Below are positions 15,757 to 25,061 of a stretch of DNA of 64,000 nt, in pieces. Positions within the stretch are counted from its first letter, which is position 1; each line of letters begins with the position of its first letter. A program made the translations under genes and the position numbers. This DNA comes from Burkholderia sp. Bp8992 (GTDB lineage: Bacteria; Pseudomonadota; Gammaproteobacteria; Burkholderiales; Burkholderiaceae): assembly GCF_003853705.1 (NCBI RefSeq), contig NZ_QTQI01000019.1:1-64000 (forward strand). Direction: 5' to 3'. Below the pieces are notes generated by a model. It searched no databases. It was given only the letters and a program-made list of their open reading frames with translations, and was not told the origin of the DNA.

Positions 15757-16590
15757 ATGCAACTCGCTTCCTCATTCCACTACAGCGCCCCGATGCTGCG
15801 CGCGGATTCGCCGCTTTCGGATGATCAGATTCGCCTCGTTGCCCCCTCAATCTTCGCGGACGGCAAGCACGAAAGCCGTTCCGAGCGCTATACCTACATT
15901 CCCACCATCGATGTGCTGCGCGGCCTGCGCAACGAAGGCTTTCAACCATTCATGATCTGTCAGACCCGCGTACGTGACACTGGCAAGCGCGAATTCACCA
16001 AGCACATGCTCCGGCTGCGCCATGCCGACCAAATCACCGGCGAGGAAGCCGACGAAATCGTGCTGCTGAACTCTCATGACGGCACCAGCAGTTACCAGAT
16101 GCTCGCCGGCACATTCCGCTTTGTCTGCCAGAACGGCATGGTTGCAGGCGAGAACATCGCCGATATCCGCGTACCCCACAAAGGCAACGTGGTGCAGAAC
16201 GTGATCAACGGTGCGTTCGACGTGCTCGACGGGTTCGAGCTGATCCGAGAACAGAAAGACGGCATGCGCTCGGTAACGCTCGACCGCGACGAACAGCACG
16301 CATTCGCCCGCTCCGCGCTCGCGCTGCGGTATGACCGGACCGACGCCGAAGCCCCGGCTCCCATCTGCGAAAGCCAGCTACTCGCCCCGCGCCGTTTCGA
16401 GGATCGCCGCGACGATCTCTGGACTGTCTTTAACCGGGTGCAGGAGAACCTGACCAAGGGTGGCCTGCATGGCCGCTCCCGCTCGGGCCGCGCGATGTCT
16501 ACACGCCCCATTACCGGTATCGACCAGAACGTGAAGCTCAACCGCGCGCTGTGGATGCTCGCGGACGCGATGCGGCAGATGAAGGCGTAA
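15757..16590 (+). CDS. DUF932 family plasmid/ICE protein
   Basis: A 277-residue DUF932 protein. Recognisable elements are SERYTYIPTIDVLRGLRNEG, FTKHMLRLRH, LNSHDGTSSYQMLAGTFRFV and VCQNGMVAG. These proteins are very common on conjugative elements and plasmids and may be relatives of phage recombination or anti-restriction proteins; the biochemical role is not established. The start follows GGAGAAAATC. It is the first gene after the 153-bp palindrome and lies 131 bases before the parB-like gene, so the pair may share a promoter. Confidence 0.85.
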   Translation: MQLASSFHYSAPMLRADSPLSDDQIRLVAPSIFADGKHESRSERYTYIPTIDVLRGLRNEGFQPFMICQTRVRDTGKREFTKHMLRLRHADQITGEEADEIVLLNSHDGTSSYQMLAGTFRFVCQNGMVAGENIADIRVPHKGNVVQNVINGAFDVLDGFELIREQKDGMRSVTLDRDEQHAFARSALALRYDRTDAEAPAPICESQLLAPRRFEDRRDDLWTVFNRVQENLTKGGLHGRSRSGRAMSTRPITGIDQNVKLNRALWMLADAMRQMKA

Positions 16591-18046
16591 CGACTGCTAC
16601 GGGCGGCGCATCCGCGTCGCCCTGCTGTTCGGTTTTGCGCCATGACGCCAGTCGGGTCACGTCCTGACGCATCCGCACCTTACTGGCCCGGCATCTTCCT
16701 TCCTACTATCAGGAGTCGATCATGCAAGCCCAATCTGTTGAAACCGTCACATCTGACGCCGCCGAATCCTCCGCCGTGCTCGAAACCGACTTCGGCAACG
16801 AGCAGCCGGTCGTGACGGTGCCGTATTCCAGCCTGCAACGTTCACCGTTGAACGTGCGCACGAAACTACCATCCGGCATCGCTGGACTGGCAACCAACAT
16901 CCGCGCCAAAGGACTACTGCAAGACCTCGTAGTCCATGAAATCAAAAGGACACGCGGAAAGCACCGCAAATATGGCGTGTGCGCAGGTCAGCGACGCGAA
17001 GCCGCTCTCGATCTGCTGTTCGAACAGAAGCACATCGCCGCCGACTATCCGGTACCGGTGCGCATCGTCAGCGAAGGCGAAGCGCTCGCCATATCGCTGA
17101 TCGAGAACAGCGAGCGGGAAGGACTCGACCCGTTCGACGTGCTGCGCGCGTATCGAATGCTGGCCGACGAAGGTCGCAGCGTCGATTACATCGCCGCGCT
17201 CTTTTCAGCGTCGCCTATTACCGTCAAACGGCGCATGAAGCTCGCCAACGTGTCGCCCAAGCTACTGGCGCTGCTGCGCGAGGACGCAATCACGCTCGAC
17301 CAGCTTGCCGCACTCGCGCTCGCAGACGATCACGACACGCAGGAGCATCTGTGGTTCGATGCCAACGAGTGGCAACGTCAACCGCACTATCTGCGGCAGG
17401 CAATCACCCGAGCTGAGATCGATGCGAGCCGAAGTCGCCTCGTGCGCTTCGTCGGCCTCGACGCCTACGAGGCAGCAGGCGGCTATGTGCGCCGGGACCT
17501 CTTCAGCGACGACGAGCACGCGGGCTATATTGCCGATGCCGACCTGCTGCAGAACCTTGCCGCACAAAAACTCGACGCGGCAGCCGAGACGATCCGCGCG
17601 GAAGGCTGGGGTTGGACGGAAACGCGTGCCGAACGGGACGTGTTGGAGCTGAACCGTTACGGCAGACTGCACCCGGCCCAGCGCCCCTACACCGACGAAG
17701 AACAACGCGAACTAGACGCACTCATCGCGCAGCGGACCGAACTGGGCAACAAGCTCGATGCACTGGCCGATGACGACGAGGACGCCTATGACGAAGCCGA
17801 ACGCCTCGACGCCGAAAGCGATCAGGTGGAAGCCGCAATCGGCGCGCTCGAAACCCGTGCCATCGTATGGGACGCAGCGCAGATAGCAGAAGCCGGTGCG
17901 TTTGTGATCGTCGGCCCGCAGGGTGAACTGGTGATCGAGCGCGGTCTCGTGCGGCGCGAGGACAGCGCGGCACTCGATGCGGCAGGCGCGACCATAACTG
18001 GCACGCCCGAGGCAAATGCGCCGGACACGGCAGACGCACCGGCCAA

Positions 18047-18053
18047 GATCAAG
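18047..18053. repeat. left 7-bp target-site duplication of the IS
   Basis: GATCAAG, identical to 19259-19265 on the other side of the insertion. It gives the exact insertion point in the parB-like gene. Confidence 0.9.
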
Positions 18054-18098
18054 TGCGGTGGACTAGACTAAATCTGACAGTGGTTGGTTTTTCATGCT

Positions 18099-18145
18099 GG
18101 CGCGCATTGGCGCGAAGGGCGTAGCCCGTAGCGGCAATGCGCGCC
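18099..18145 (+). promoter_or_regulatory. hairpin before the transposase gene
   Basis: GGCGCGCATTG (18099-18109) pairs perfectly with CAATGCGCGCC (18135-18145), with a further GGGC-GTA-GCCC stem inside. It lies between the left IS end and the ribosome binding site. Such hairpins in insertion sequences limit transposase expression from outside promoters. Confidence 0.5.
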
Positions 18146-18166
18146 GCGAACAGCAAGGAGTCCACC

Positions 18167-19204
18167 ATGACTCAGGAGCAGAAGGTAATTCGTGCCAAGG
18201 TCGGCATACTCGAGTTGGCCCGGCAGCTCGGCAACGTCAGCCAGGCCTGTCGCGTGATGGGTTACTCGCGCGACAGCTTCTACCGATTTAAGGAACTGTA
18301 CGATCGAGGCGGTGAAGCTGCGCTGCAGGAGATTTCCCACCACCGGCCGCTGCTCAAGAACCGCGTGGATCCGCAGGTCGAGGCCGCCGTTGTCGAACTG
18401 GCCCTCGAATTGCCAGCCTACGGTCAGGTGCGAATCGCCAACGAGGTCCTCAAACGGCATGCTCTGTCCGTCTCGCCCCAAGGCGTCCGTAGCATCTGGT
18501 TGCGCCACGATCTGGAGACCATGCCGAAGCGCCTGAAGGCCTTAGAAGCCAAGTCCGCCCAGGAGGGGTTGGTGCTGACCGAGGCGCAGCTCGTCGCGCT
18601 CGAACGCGCCAAGCATGAGAAGGAAGTGCATGGCGAATTCGAATCCGAATGTCCGGGCTACTGCGGCGCGCAGGATACGTTCTATGTCGGCAGCCTCAAG
18701 GGCGTCGGCCGTGTCTACCAGCAAACTTTCGTCGATACCTACTCGAAGGTGGCGTTCGCCAAGCTCTACGATCGCAAGACACCCTTGCCGGCGGCGGACC
18801 TGCTCAACGATCGCGTTGTCCCGTTCTTCGACGGCTTCGGCATTCCGCTGCTACGCGTGCTGACAGACCGCGGCACCGAATACTGCGGCAACCCCGAGCA
18901 TCACGAATACGAGCTGTATCTGGCCTTGGAAGACATCGACCACACCCGAACAAAGGCCAAGTCGCCGCAAACCAACGGGATCGTCGAACGGCTGCACAAG
19001 ACCATGCTCAACGAGTTCTATCGCATCGTCTTCCGCAAGAAGATTTACGACTCGATCGCCACCTTGCAGACGGACCTTGATGCGTGGCTCGACCAGTACA
19101 ACAATGAACGAGAGCATCAGGGGCGCTGGTGTTACGGCAAGACGCCGATGCGCACTTTCCTCGATTCGCTCGATCTCGCCAAGGAGAAACTCATCCCCCA
19201 TTGA
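18167..19204 (+). CDS. IS481-family transposase
   Basis: A 345-residue DDE transposase. An N-terminal helix-turn-helix ([20 protein letters not shown], residues 15-34) is followed by a second one ([14 protein letters not shown]) and an rve integrase core. Catalytic residues are Asp in AQDTFYVG (or in the later FVDTYSK), Asp in [10 protein letters not shown] and Glu in NGIVERLHK. The start MTQEQK follows AAGGAG by 6 bases; an upstream ATG at 18137 lies within the hairpin. It appears intact and should be functional. Confidence 0.93.
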   Translation: MTQEQKVIRAKVGILELARQLGNVSQACRVMGYSRDSFYRFKELYDRGGEAALQEISHHRPLLKNRVDPQVEAAVVELALELPAYGQVRIANEVLKRHALSVSPQGVRSIWLRHDLETMPKRLKALEAKSAQEGLVLTEAQLVALERAKHEKEVHGEFESECPGYCGAQDTFYVGSLKGVGRVYQQTFVDTYSKVAFAKLYDRKTPLPAADLLNDRVVPFFDGFGIPLLRVLTDRGTEYCGNPEHHEYELYLALEDIDHTRTKAKSPQTNGIVERLHKTMLNEFYRIVFRKKIYDSIATLQTDLDAWLDQYNNEREHQGRWCYGKTPMRTFLDSLDLAKEKLIPH

Positions 19205-19258
19205 TGACTCGTTCTTTGTCGGCCCGACTACCTGTCAGATCAAGTCCCGGCTAATACA

Positions 19259-19265
19259 GATCAAG
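19259..19265. repeat. right 7-bp target-site duplication of the IS
   Basis: GATCAAG, identical to 18047-18053. The preceding base on the left (A) also matches the IS end, so an 8-bp duplication cannot be excluded. Confidence 0.9.
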
Positions 19266-20157
19266 CCAGTCCACAGCGCGACGCTCTGCCAACGGCTCAC
19301 AGCCCATCGCACCGCCGCCCTCCATGCGGAACTCGTCGTGCAGCCCGCCGTGGCACTCGCGGCCCTGTTGCAGCATCTGGTTCCGCAGGCGCTTCCGGAG
19401 CACTACGGCCACGGCTTCACGCCGCACTATCTGGCACTGTCCGGCAACAACAATCACGATGACCTGCTGCGCGCGGCGGACGACCTCCCCGTCAGCCCGG
19501 CCTGGAACTCTATCGAGACGCAGCGCACACGCTGGATCGCAGAACTGCCAGCAAGCCAAGCCGATCTGCTGCCATGGTTGCTCAGGCAGGACGCGTACAC
19601 GACCTTGCTCGACCTACTCGCGTTTTGCACAGGAACCGTGCTCGATGGTATTGCAACCTCCGAAGCGCCACACGCGATCAACGCACTGGCCGATGCACTG
19701 AATCTTGATATGGCCCGGTACTGGACACCAACGCGCACCGCGTACTTCGACCATGTCAGTAAGGCGCGCATCGCGGAAGTCGTGTCCGGTGCGGTTTCTC
19801 CCAAGGTCGCGGCGGACCTCGCGAAGATGAAAAAGAGCGACGCTGCAGCGGCGGCGGAACTGCGCCTCGCGAAGGTCGCATGGCTCCCGGAAATCCTCAC
19901 CGATCGCGAGATTCCGGCATCGCCCTCATGGGCTGTCCACGGCGACGACGCGGATGACAACGACGGCGAGGACGTCGATGCAGATGAGAACGGCGGAAAT
20001 GACCACAACCCCGTCAACCACACGCCTCACGACGCCGAGCCGTCTACCGGAACCGCCGAACAGCCGCCGTGGCCTTTCCCGACCACCGAATCGGTAACCG
20101 CTGCGCAAACTGACCCGGACGTCGCGTAACTGTTGATCCTCATCCAGTGACGCGATC

Positions 20158-20196
20158 CAGCAGACGGCAGCTCACTTCAGGGCCTGCCGTCTGCTG
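20158..20196. terminator. 13-bp stem hairpin between convergent genes
   Basis: CAGCAGACGGCAG (20158-20170) pairs perfectly with CTGCCGTCTGCTG (20184-20196). It sits 28 bases after the parB-like stop and overlaps the end of the opposing gene. There is no T tract, so it may be a bidirectional, weak or Rho-aided terminator. Confidence 0.5.
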
Positions 20197-20911
20197 ACCT
20201 GCTCTGCGCCGCTTGGCTAACCGTACCCGACGGGTGGTGCCCTGACCGCCCGTCCACCCAACCACTCGCGACCAGCACCATCAAGCAGAGGACCGTTGCA
20301 CTTGCCAACCATAGACACCGCATCGCACGTACAAAACGTCGTTCCATAGCCGTCGTCATCGTGTCCATCCGCGCCGCCGCCGTGTCCACCACTTTCTCGA
20401 ACCGCCCGGTCGTCTCATCCAGCCGCTCACGCTGTTCGCGCCCCGAAATTGCCGCCGCACCGATCATTCGATTGCCGGTCGAGCGCACAATCTGACTGGT
20501 CAGCCGTGCGCTGAACGCCGTCAGTGCGGCCTCATTGAGATTTGCCAACGCTTCCCGGTACCGCGCCTCATGTTCCTGAATCAGGTTCTCCGCCACCGTG
20601 ATCGTCGCCTTGCACCGTTCAAGCGCGCTGCGGTGTTGTTGCATCAAAGCCTCGTTCGCGCCACCAATTTCCCGCCGAGCCGCTTCGAGACTGCCCTCGC
20701 TCGCCCATCGAATACGCTCCGGCATTGCCTCATACAGGCGCGCGTAGTATTCGAGCACCGCGATGATGGACCAGAGCGCGTCGTTGTCCTGGAGATTCAG
20801 GATGCCCGATACCCGGCGCATCCGGGCCAGACTCGTGTCGTCCGGGACCTCGCCGGATATCTCCTGAAACAGGCGAATCAGTGGCTCGACTGGCCGCCTA
20901 CGGCTCATCAT
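20177..20911 (-). CDS. ICE coiled-coil membrane-anchored protein
   Basis: A 244-residue protein, mostly alpha-helical (residues about 60-190 are coiled-coil-like: EALMQQHRSALERCKATIT, then ARYREALANLNEAAL), with one transmembrane helix near the C-terminus (CLWLASATVLCLMVLVASGW) and a short polar tail. No family name is certain. The ATG at 20911 overlaps the ParA stop by 14 bases; a TTG at 20929 is also possible. Its position after a ParA-type ATPase suggests it positions or regulates the element's DNA or transfer machinery at the membrane. Confidence 0.65.
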   Translation of the reverse strand: MMSRRRPVEPLIRLFQEISGEVPDDTSLARMRRVSGILNLQDNDALWSIIAVLEYYARLYEAMPERIRWASEGSLEAARREIGGANEALMQQHRSALERCKATITVAENLIQEHEARYREALANLNEAALTAFSARLTSQIVRSTGNRMIGAAAISGREQRERLDETTGRFEKVVDTAAARMDTMTTAMERRFVRAMRCLWLASATVLCLMVLVASGWVDGRSGHHPSGTVSQAAQSRSADGRP

Positions 20912-21605
20912 TGGTCCCGGCGTTATCAATCACGGTCGAGAAGGTCATGTCGCACAGCACTCGCCAGCGCAGCAGTTCTGCCCGCTCGCCGATGTGCATC
21001 GTCTCCGACGCAACGCGAATCGACATCCGCTGACTACGCAGTTCGTCCGCGACACGATCCGCCAGATCCGGGAAGTCGAGTGTGCGTCCCCGTGCTTCGA
21101 TCGTTTTGCGTAATTGCGACGCCTGATACAGCGTGAACTTGTCCGGCGTGCCGAAATGACCGTTGCGCACGACATGGATCGTCGCCTGGGGAAATGTCGG
21201 ACTGAACGCGCGCAGTAATTCCAAACTATCGCGCTGCCGGTTGATTACCCACAGCACGGTGAGTTCGCGCCGCAGTTCGCTGAGCGTACTGGCAAGTGTC
21301 GCGCCAAAACGGGTAATGCCCGTTTGGCTGCGCGCCGCCGTGTTGACAACAATGGCTGCGTCCCGGCGTTCATCACAGAAATTGACCAGGCCGATCCAGC
21401 CTTCGGCTTCGTCCAAACTGTAGGCGACGCACGGTACCTCGTCCTGAATCGCTTTCATCACGTCGGGATTGGACGTATCGGTTTCGACCAGTGCGACAGG
21501 AAAATCACGGCGCTGGAGGTAGTCGACCAGCGCGAGCGAGACAAAGCTCTTGCCCACACCGCCCTTGCTGCCGCCCACCAGATAGATTGGATAAGTCGTC
21601 GCCAT
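20898..21605 (-). CDS. ParA/MinD-type ATPase
   Basis: A 235-residue P-loop ATPase with the deviant Walker A GGSKGGVGKS (residues 11-20), the hallmark Lys of the ParA/MinD group. VETDTSNPDV supplies the Walker A' Asp. These proteins dimerise with ATP and move or position DNA, or help conjugation. Start at 21605 (MATTYP) follows AGAGGG at 5 bases; a GTG at 21611 is also in frame. It lies 9 bases after the HTH gene and overlaps the next gene, forming a three-gene minus-strand operon. Confidence 0.85.
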   Translation of the reverse strand: MATTYPIYLVGGSKGGVGKSFVSLALVDYLQRRDFPVALVETDTSNPDVMKAIQDEVPCVAYSLDEAEGWIGLVNFCDERRDAAIVVNTAARSQTGITRFGATLASTLSELRRELTVLWVINRQRDSLELLRAFSPTFPQATIHVVRNGHFGTPDKFTLYQASQLRKTIEARGRTLDFPDLADRVADELRSQRMSIRVASETMHIGERAELLRWRVLCDMTFSTVIDNAGTNDEP

Positions 21606-21614
21606 ATGCACCCT

Positions 21615-22079
21615 CTACAGGTTCTCGGTGTCCGGCGCTATCTCGAACGAGAACGCGTCCTGAATCACCATGCCCCCCGAATTGGTCGTCGCCCTTCGAC
21701 TATCCTTTCGGTCTCGATTCTCTTTTTGATCGAGAGTCAGCGGTCTCGTTTGCCTCGACTTCTTGATTCGTGGTGACGCTGCAGCCTGACCCGGCGGCGC
21801 GGCTCTTTCCACATGCCCGACCTTGTGATCTTTCGCTACGCGCCGCATCGCGTAGCGCAAAGTGCTGGCGCTGATGTCGACGCCCTCTTCCGCCAGTTCC
21901 TGAACGATTTCTTCGAATGTGTAGCCCTTCTGTTGCGCGCCGCTTATCTGCGGCCGCATTGCGTTCACTGCCTCACGCACCGTGACGTGATGCTCGTGCG
22001 CAGGCTTTGGGGGCAGCGCGTCGAGACGGCGAGCTCCCGCGTCCCATTGCGCTTGGGTAAAGTGCTTTACGACCGGCAT
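21615..22079 (-). CDS. small HTH DNA-binding protein of the par operon
   Basis: A 154-residue basic protein. Residues about 45-75 hold a helix-turn-helix (KGYTFEEIVQELAEEGVD, then STLRYAMRRV). The tail is rich in Lys, Arg and Gln and probably disordered. Such proteins often precede ParA on conjugative elements as the DNA-binding partner or repressor. The start at 22079 (MPVVKHF) follows GAGGCGG; the longer frame to 22124 lacks support. Exact family not recognised. Confidence 0.65.
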   Translation of the reverse strand: MPVVKHFTQAQWDAGARRLDALPPKPAHEHHVTVREAVNAMRPQISGAQQKGYTFEEIVQELAEEGVDISASTLRYAMRRVAKDHKVGHVERAAPPGQAAASPRIKKSRQTRPLTLDQKENRDRKDSRRATTNSGGMVIQDAFSFEIAPDTENL

Positions 22080-23052
22080 GATCCGCCTCGACACACTGCC
22101 TGGATGCCATCTTGCTGATGGCAAGGACGACCGTCAATGCCCGAAAACAAGCCGACCTTCGCGCATCGGACCGCATGGGAACGGGCCGGAATTGAACGGC
22201 ATCACAAAATATTTTTCGTCGGCGCGCTAAGGCAACACCAACTCGCTATCGACCATGCCTTAAGTAGCAAACGACGATTGGATCCGGATGAATCCGATCA
22301 TGTGAGCAATGCTCGAGGAGCAAACCTCCGTATTCGACCGATGCGACTTACTCCGCATCCGCGTGGCCACTTACTGGCTGAGTTCGCGCTCGCACTGATC
22401 CGACCACGCTTTCCATCAATCGTTTTTGTTGCACTGTGCATGACGGCCCCGATCGCTCATGTCGCTCACAACACTCGTTTTTCGCACGTCACCTGGCCAA
22501 AGGATTGACATTACGCAACCCGTTCCTTCCGCTTTTTTTGATTACATGCGGATCGTCTTGTTGCGCGAGGCGCGCCCCTTCCTTCGCGCTGTGATCGCGT
22601 CTTTTTGCTGCCACGGCTCCATCTTTCTGCATGACCACACCACATCGTGCGTGGTAATTGACGAACGGCAAGATGAAAGAACAAAAGACAAGGGACGGCA
22701 GGATAGGCTTGCGCCGGTTTTTGGCACCATTGCAATGCTCCTCGGAAAATCAAGTCCGATCTCACGTCCAAAGTGTTTTCTAGATCAACGACTGCAGCGT
22801 GCACTACCAAGCACTCCGATGTTGTCCACATTCGTCCATTTCTTCGTTCATCGCGAGAACCTTAGCTCTCAAGCACGCGGAGATTTGCTGAACAACGACC
22901 TTCTGAAATTTACGAAGTCGAGATTGTTCATCCACGGTCTAGCCGTCTATATTGGAAGGAAGGGCAGTCGACACATCACATTTCGCTGTAGAGCTGTTCA
23001 TTTCGACAAAGGAGGCGGCCTGATCGGGCGCCACATTCTGGAGGAATGTTCC
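22080..23052. other. gene-poor stretch, no convincing gene
   Basis: About 970 bases. An open plus-strand frame from 22459 continues into the membrane gene at 23053, but its first 200 codons have no convincing coding features, and the minus strand has only short frames of odd composition. The region lies between the par operon and the relaxase operon and is a candidate place for an origin of transfer or for promoters. I could not identify a nick site. Confidence 0.4.
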
Positions 23053-23484
23053 GTGGGATTTCTTAAAATTGCGGTCGTCTTTGGCACAGTCATCGCGATT
23101 GCAAAGAGCATCCAGCTTTTTAGTCGTCACTCGCGATGCCAGTACGGTTACAGTTTCTTCACGGCACGTGGATTTTGGCTTGCCGCAGTCGGTATTAATC
23201 TCACATGGTGGGGATACATCGGATGGGGAACCGCACTACTGCATCACGAACCGACTTGGGCCGGTCTCGTCCTCATCGCAATGGGACTTGCGGTAGTTAT
23301 CCGGTTGATCTACGAAAACGTCAAGAACACGGCACCCATATACGGTGTTCCCGGGTCGATTCTGCAGCTAGTGCTGTTTTTCCCGGTGGCAGTCTACGGC
23401 ATTCCGCTTCTCGCGATCACGTTCCTGTTTCTGCTTGTCGTGACATTCAAGGCTGGACCAGCGTGGTTTTCCGATCGGGAATGA
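23053..23484 (+). CDS. multi-pass membrane protein
   Basis: A 143-residue protein with about four hydrophobic helices: FLKIAVVFGTVIAIAK, then FWLAAVGINLTWWGYIGWG, then AGLVLIAMGLAVVIRLIY, then VLFFPVAVYGIPLLAITFLF. GTG at 23053 is chosen because GGAGGA lies 7 bases before it. The open frame extends further upstream, but that part looks non-coding. It converges on the relaxase gene. No family recognised; it may be a cargo or exclusion protein of the element. Confidence 0.5.
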   Translation: MGFLKIAVVFGTVIAIAKSIQLFSRHSRCQYGYSFFTARGFWLAAVGINLTWWGYIGWGTALLHHEPTWAGLVLIAMGLAVVIRLIYENVKNTAPIYGVPGSILQLVLFFPVAVYGIPLLAITFLFLLVVTFKAGPAWFSDRE

Positions 23485-23501
23485 ACCCAACGCTGTGACC
23501 A

Positions 23502-24515
23502 TCAACGCTCCACATCCTGCCCGGCGCCGTCCGAACGCTCTACGGTACCTGGCACCTGACGATCCGGCATCTCGCGCCTGTCATCCGGCGCACGCCCTAC
23601 CATTGGTCGATCTCGTTGCACGGGCATGGACCCAACGAAGTACGCCATTTCAACGGCCATCGCGCGATCCTCACGCACACTCGACCTCGCCATTGCGTAG
23701 GCAATTTCTCGCCAGGCGGTAAATATGCCACCTTGCGCGACCCATACTGCATCGCGCTGAGCATCGGTCGGCATTGATTTCCAGTACCTCGGCGTTTCTC
23801 CACGCGCGACCACATGGACGACAGACTGCTTCGGATAGCGCTGCGTCACGCCGCGCACACGCCGAGGCGTCGCATTCGCCTCGACACCGTGCTCACGCAG
23901 TTTTTCCGCAAAACGCTCACGCCATCGCTGAAGATCCTTATGACGCGGATTCAGGCGATGTCCATCCGGACCACGTACCTGCACGCTCAGATGCACATGC
24001 GGATGCGCTTCGTCATCGTGCGCGGCGAAAACGTATGCCCTGCCGTCGCCGAACTCAAGTGCCGCGAAATCTCGCGCCGCATCGCGCACCGCTTTCCGAT
24101 CCGTTCCTGGTGGCATCGACAGCAGGATGTTAAAAGTCTCCCGGCGCGTGCTGGTCTCGGGGATACCCCACCCACCGAGTTGCCAGGTCTTCGCGAGATC
24201 ATTCAGCGCATCCTTGCCTTCAATACGGTCACCGTTCTGATCTTCCAGTTCGATCCTGCCGTTACGAGAGATATAGCGCAGATGTCGACGTACGGCTCCC
24301 ATGCCCTGCGCACTCGCCGCCTTGTTGGTGATCTTGACCATGACTTCCGGCGTGCGCCTGAGCGTGCGAGCGACCTGCGCACGCATGCGAGCGGCAGCGT
24401 TGCGAATATCCACATGTGAGAGTCGCGACGCTTGCGCATGTCGTAGCGGATCCTGAAACAGGCGATCGCCCCAGTTCACGAGCATCGCGTCGATGTAGAT
24501 TTTCGGGTATGGCAT
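23502..24515 (-). CDS. conjugative relaxase (MobA/VirD2-like)
   Basis: A 337-residue relaxase. AHDDEAHPHVHLSVQ is the three-histidine metal motif (motif III) of MOBP/VirD2-type relaxases, and MVKITNKAASAQGMGAVRRH precedes it. The catalytic tyrosine is probably among the early residues (YPKIYID). It nicks the transferred strand at oriT and pilots it through the T4SS. The start MPYPKIY at 24515 lies one base after the accessory gene's stop (TGACATG), supporting coupling; the longer frame to 24581 is not needed. Confidence 0.85.
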   Translation of the reverse strand: MPYPKIYIDAMLVNWGDRLFQDPLRHAQASRLSHVDIRNAAARMRAQVARTLRRTPEVMVKITNKAASAQGMGAVRRHLRYISRNGRIELEDQNGDRIEGKDALNDLAKTWQLGGWGIPETSTRRETFNILLSMPPGTDRKAVRDAARDFAALEFGDGRAYVFAAHDDEAHPHVHLSVQVRGPDGHRLNPRHKDLQRWRERFAEKLREHGVEANATPRRVRGVTQRYPKQSVVHVVARGETPRYWKSMPTDAQRDAVWVAQGGIFTAWREIAYAMARSSVREDRAMAVEMAYFVGSMPVQRDRPMVGRAPDDRREMPDRQVPGTVERSDGAGQDVER

Positions 24516-24516
24516 G

Positions 24517-25053
24517 TCAGCGGCTCCAGCGATCGAGGTTCGCGCGCATAATCGCGGCCACCGTACGCAGGTGTTCGTCAACGCGCTTTCGCAATTCCGC
24601 CCATTCAGACATCAAATCTCGACGCACAAGCTCGGTTTCGTCGGCACGTGCAAGTTGTCCCAACAAACGGCCAATCTCAGCAAGTCGCTGGTTTGATACG
24701 GACAGCGCACTCAATTCTGGCTCGCCCAATTGCGGTTCCCGGCTCAATTGCGCCCGAACCAGCGAGACTATCCAGCGATTACTGCGCAGACCCATTGCTG
24801 CAGCGCACCGCTCGACCGCGTTCAGCTCCGCGCTGGTCAGTCGGATTTCGATGCGATGACGCGGCTCCCCAACGATCGGTAGAGGTAAGCGACATATGGT
24901 CGTGCCGGATTCGCCGTCCGCATCGCCGCCGATAGCCGTTGCGATCAACTGACGCACGCCCTCGCCCGCCGTCAAACCTCGGCGAGCGCACCAGTCGTCC
25001 CAACGCAACCTGATTGCCCCAAGTTCGACGCACAAACGCTCGCGCACGACCAC
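24517..25053 (-). CDS. relaxosome accessory protein (MobC-like)
   Basis: A 178-residue basic protein that starts with GTG. The middle carries a ribbon-helix-helix-like MobC segment (HRIEIRLTSAELNAVERCAAAM, then NRWIVSLVRAQLS), followed by helices. MobC-type proteins help melt oriT and load the relaxase. The gene directly precedes the relaxase and lies 8 bases after the LPD7 gene, as in relaxosome operons. Family assignment comes from these features and position. Confidence 0.7.
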   Translation of the reverse strand: MVVRERLCVELGAIRLRWDDWCARRGLTAGEGVRQLIATAIGGDADGESGTTICRLPLPIVGEPRHRIEIRLTSAELNAVERCAAAMGLRSNRWIVSLVRAQLSREPQLGEPELSALSVSNQRLAEIGRLLGQLARADETELVRRDLMSEWAELRKRVDEHLRTVAAIMRANLDRWSR

Positions 25054-25061
25054 GATTCACC

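Larger units (their letters stand above)
18054..19258 (+). mobile_element. IS481-family insertion sequence, complete
   Basis: The element is 1,205 bp. Its terminal inverted repeats, 18054-18080 and 19232-19258, match at 18 of 27 positions and share the inner ATCTGACAG block. They begin TG and end CA, as in the IS481 family. The insertion is flanked by a perfect 7-bp target duplication, GATCAAG (18047-18053 and 19259-19265), and has intact ends and transposase, so it is recent. It interrupts the parB-like gene in codon phase. A perfect 11-bp hairpin (18099-18109 with 18135-18145) precedes the transposase start. Confidence 0.92.
16722..20129 (+). pseudogene. ParB-like nuclease/partition protein, split by an IS
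   Basis: The gene would encode about 731 residues if the insertion (18054-19258) and one 7-bp copy of the target were removed: 444 codons before, 287 after, with the frame restored exactly at AAG-ATC-AAG then CCA-GTC. The N-terminal half has a ParB/Srx fold: VPYSSLQRSPLNVRT, GLATNIRAKGLLQDLVVHE, CAGQRREAALDLL, then ENSEREGLDPFDVLRAY and a helix-turn-helix (FSASPITVKRRMKLANV). The second half (HRTAALHAELV) is the family's conserved C-terminal region. The left half can still be made as a 449-residue protein with a short IS-encoded tail (CGGLD). Partition or regulatory function may be reduced or lost. Confidence 0.85.

Noticed and set aside
22459-23052. 5' part of a 341-residue plus-strand frame
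   Set aside because: The first 200 codons lack membrane segments or homology seen in the last 143, and a GTG with a strong ribosome binding site starts the real gene at 23053.
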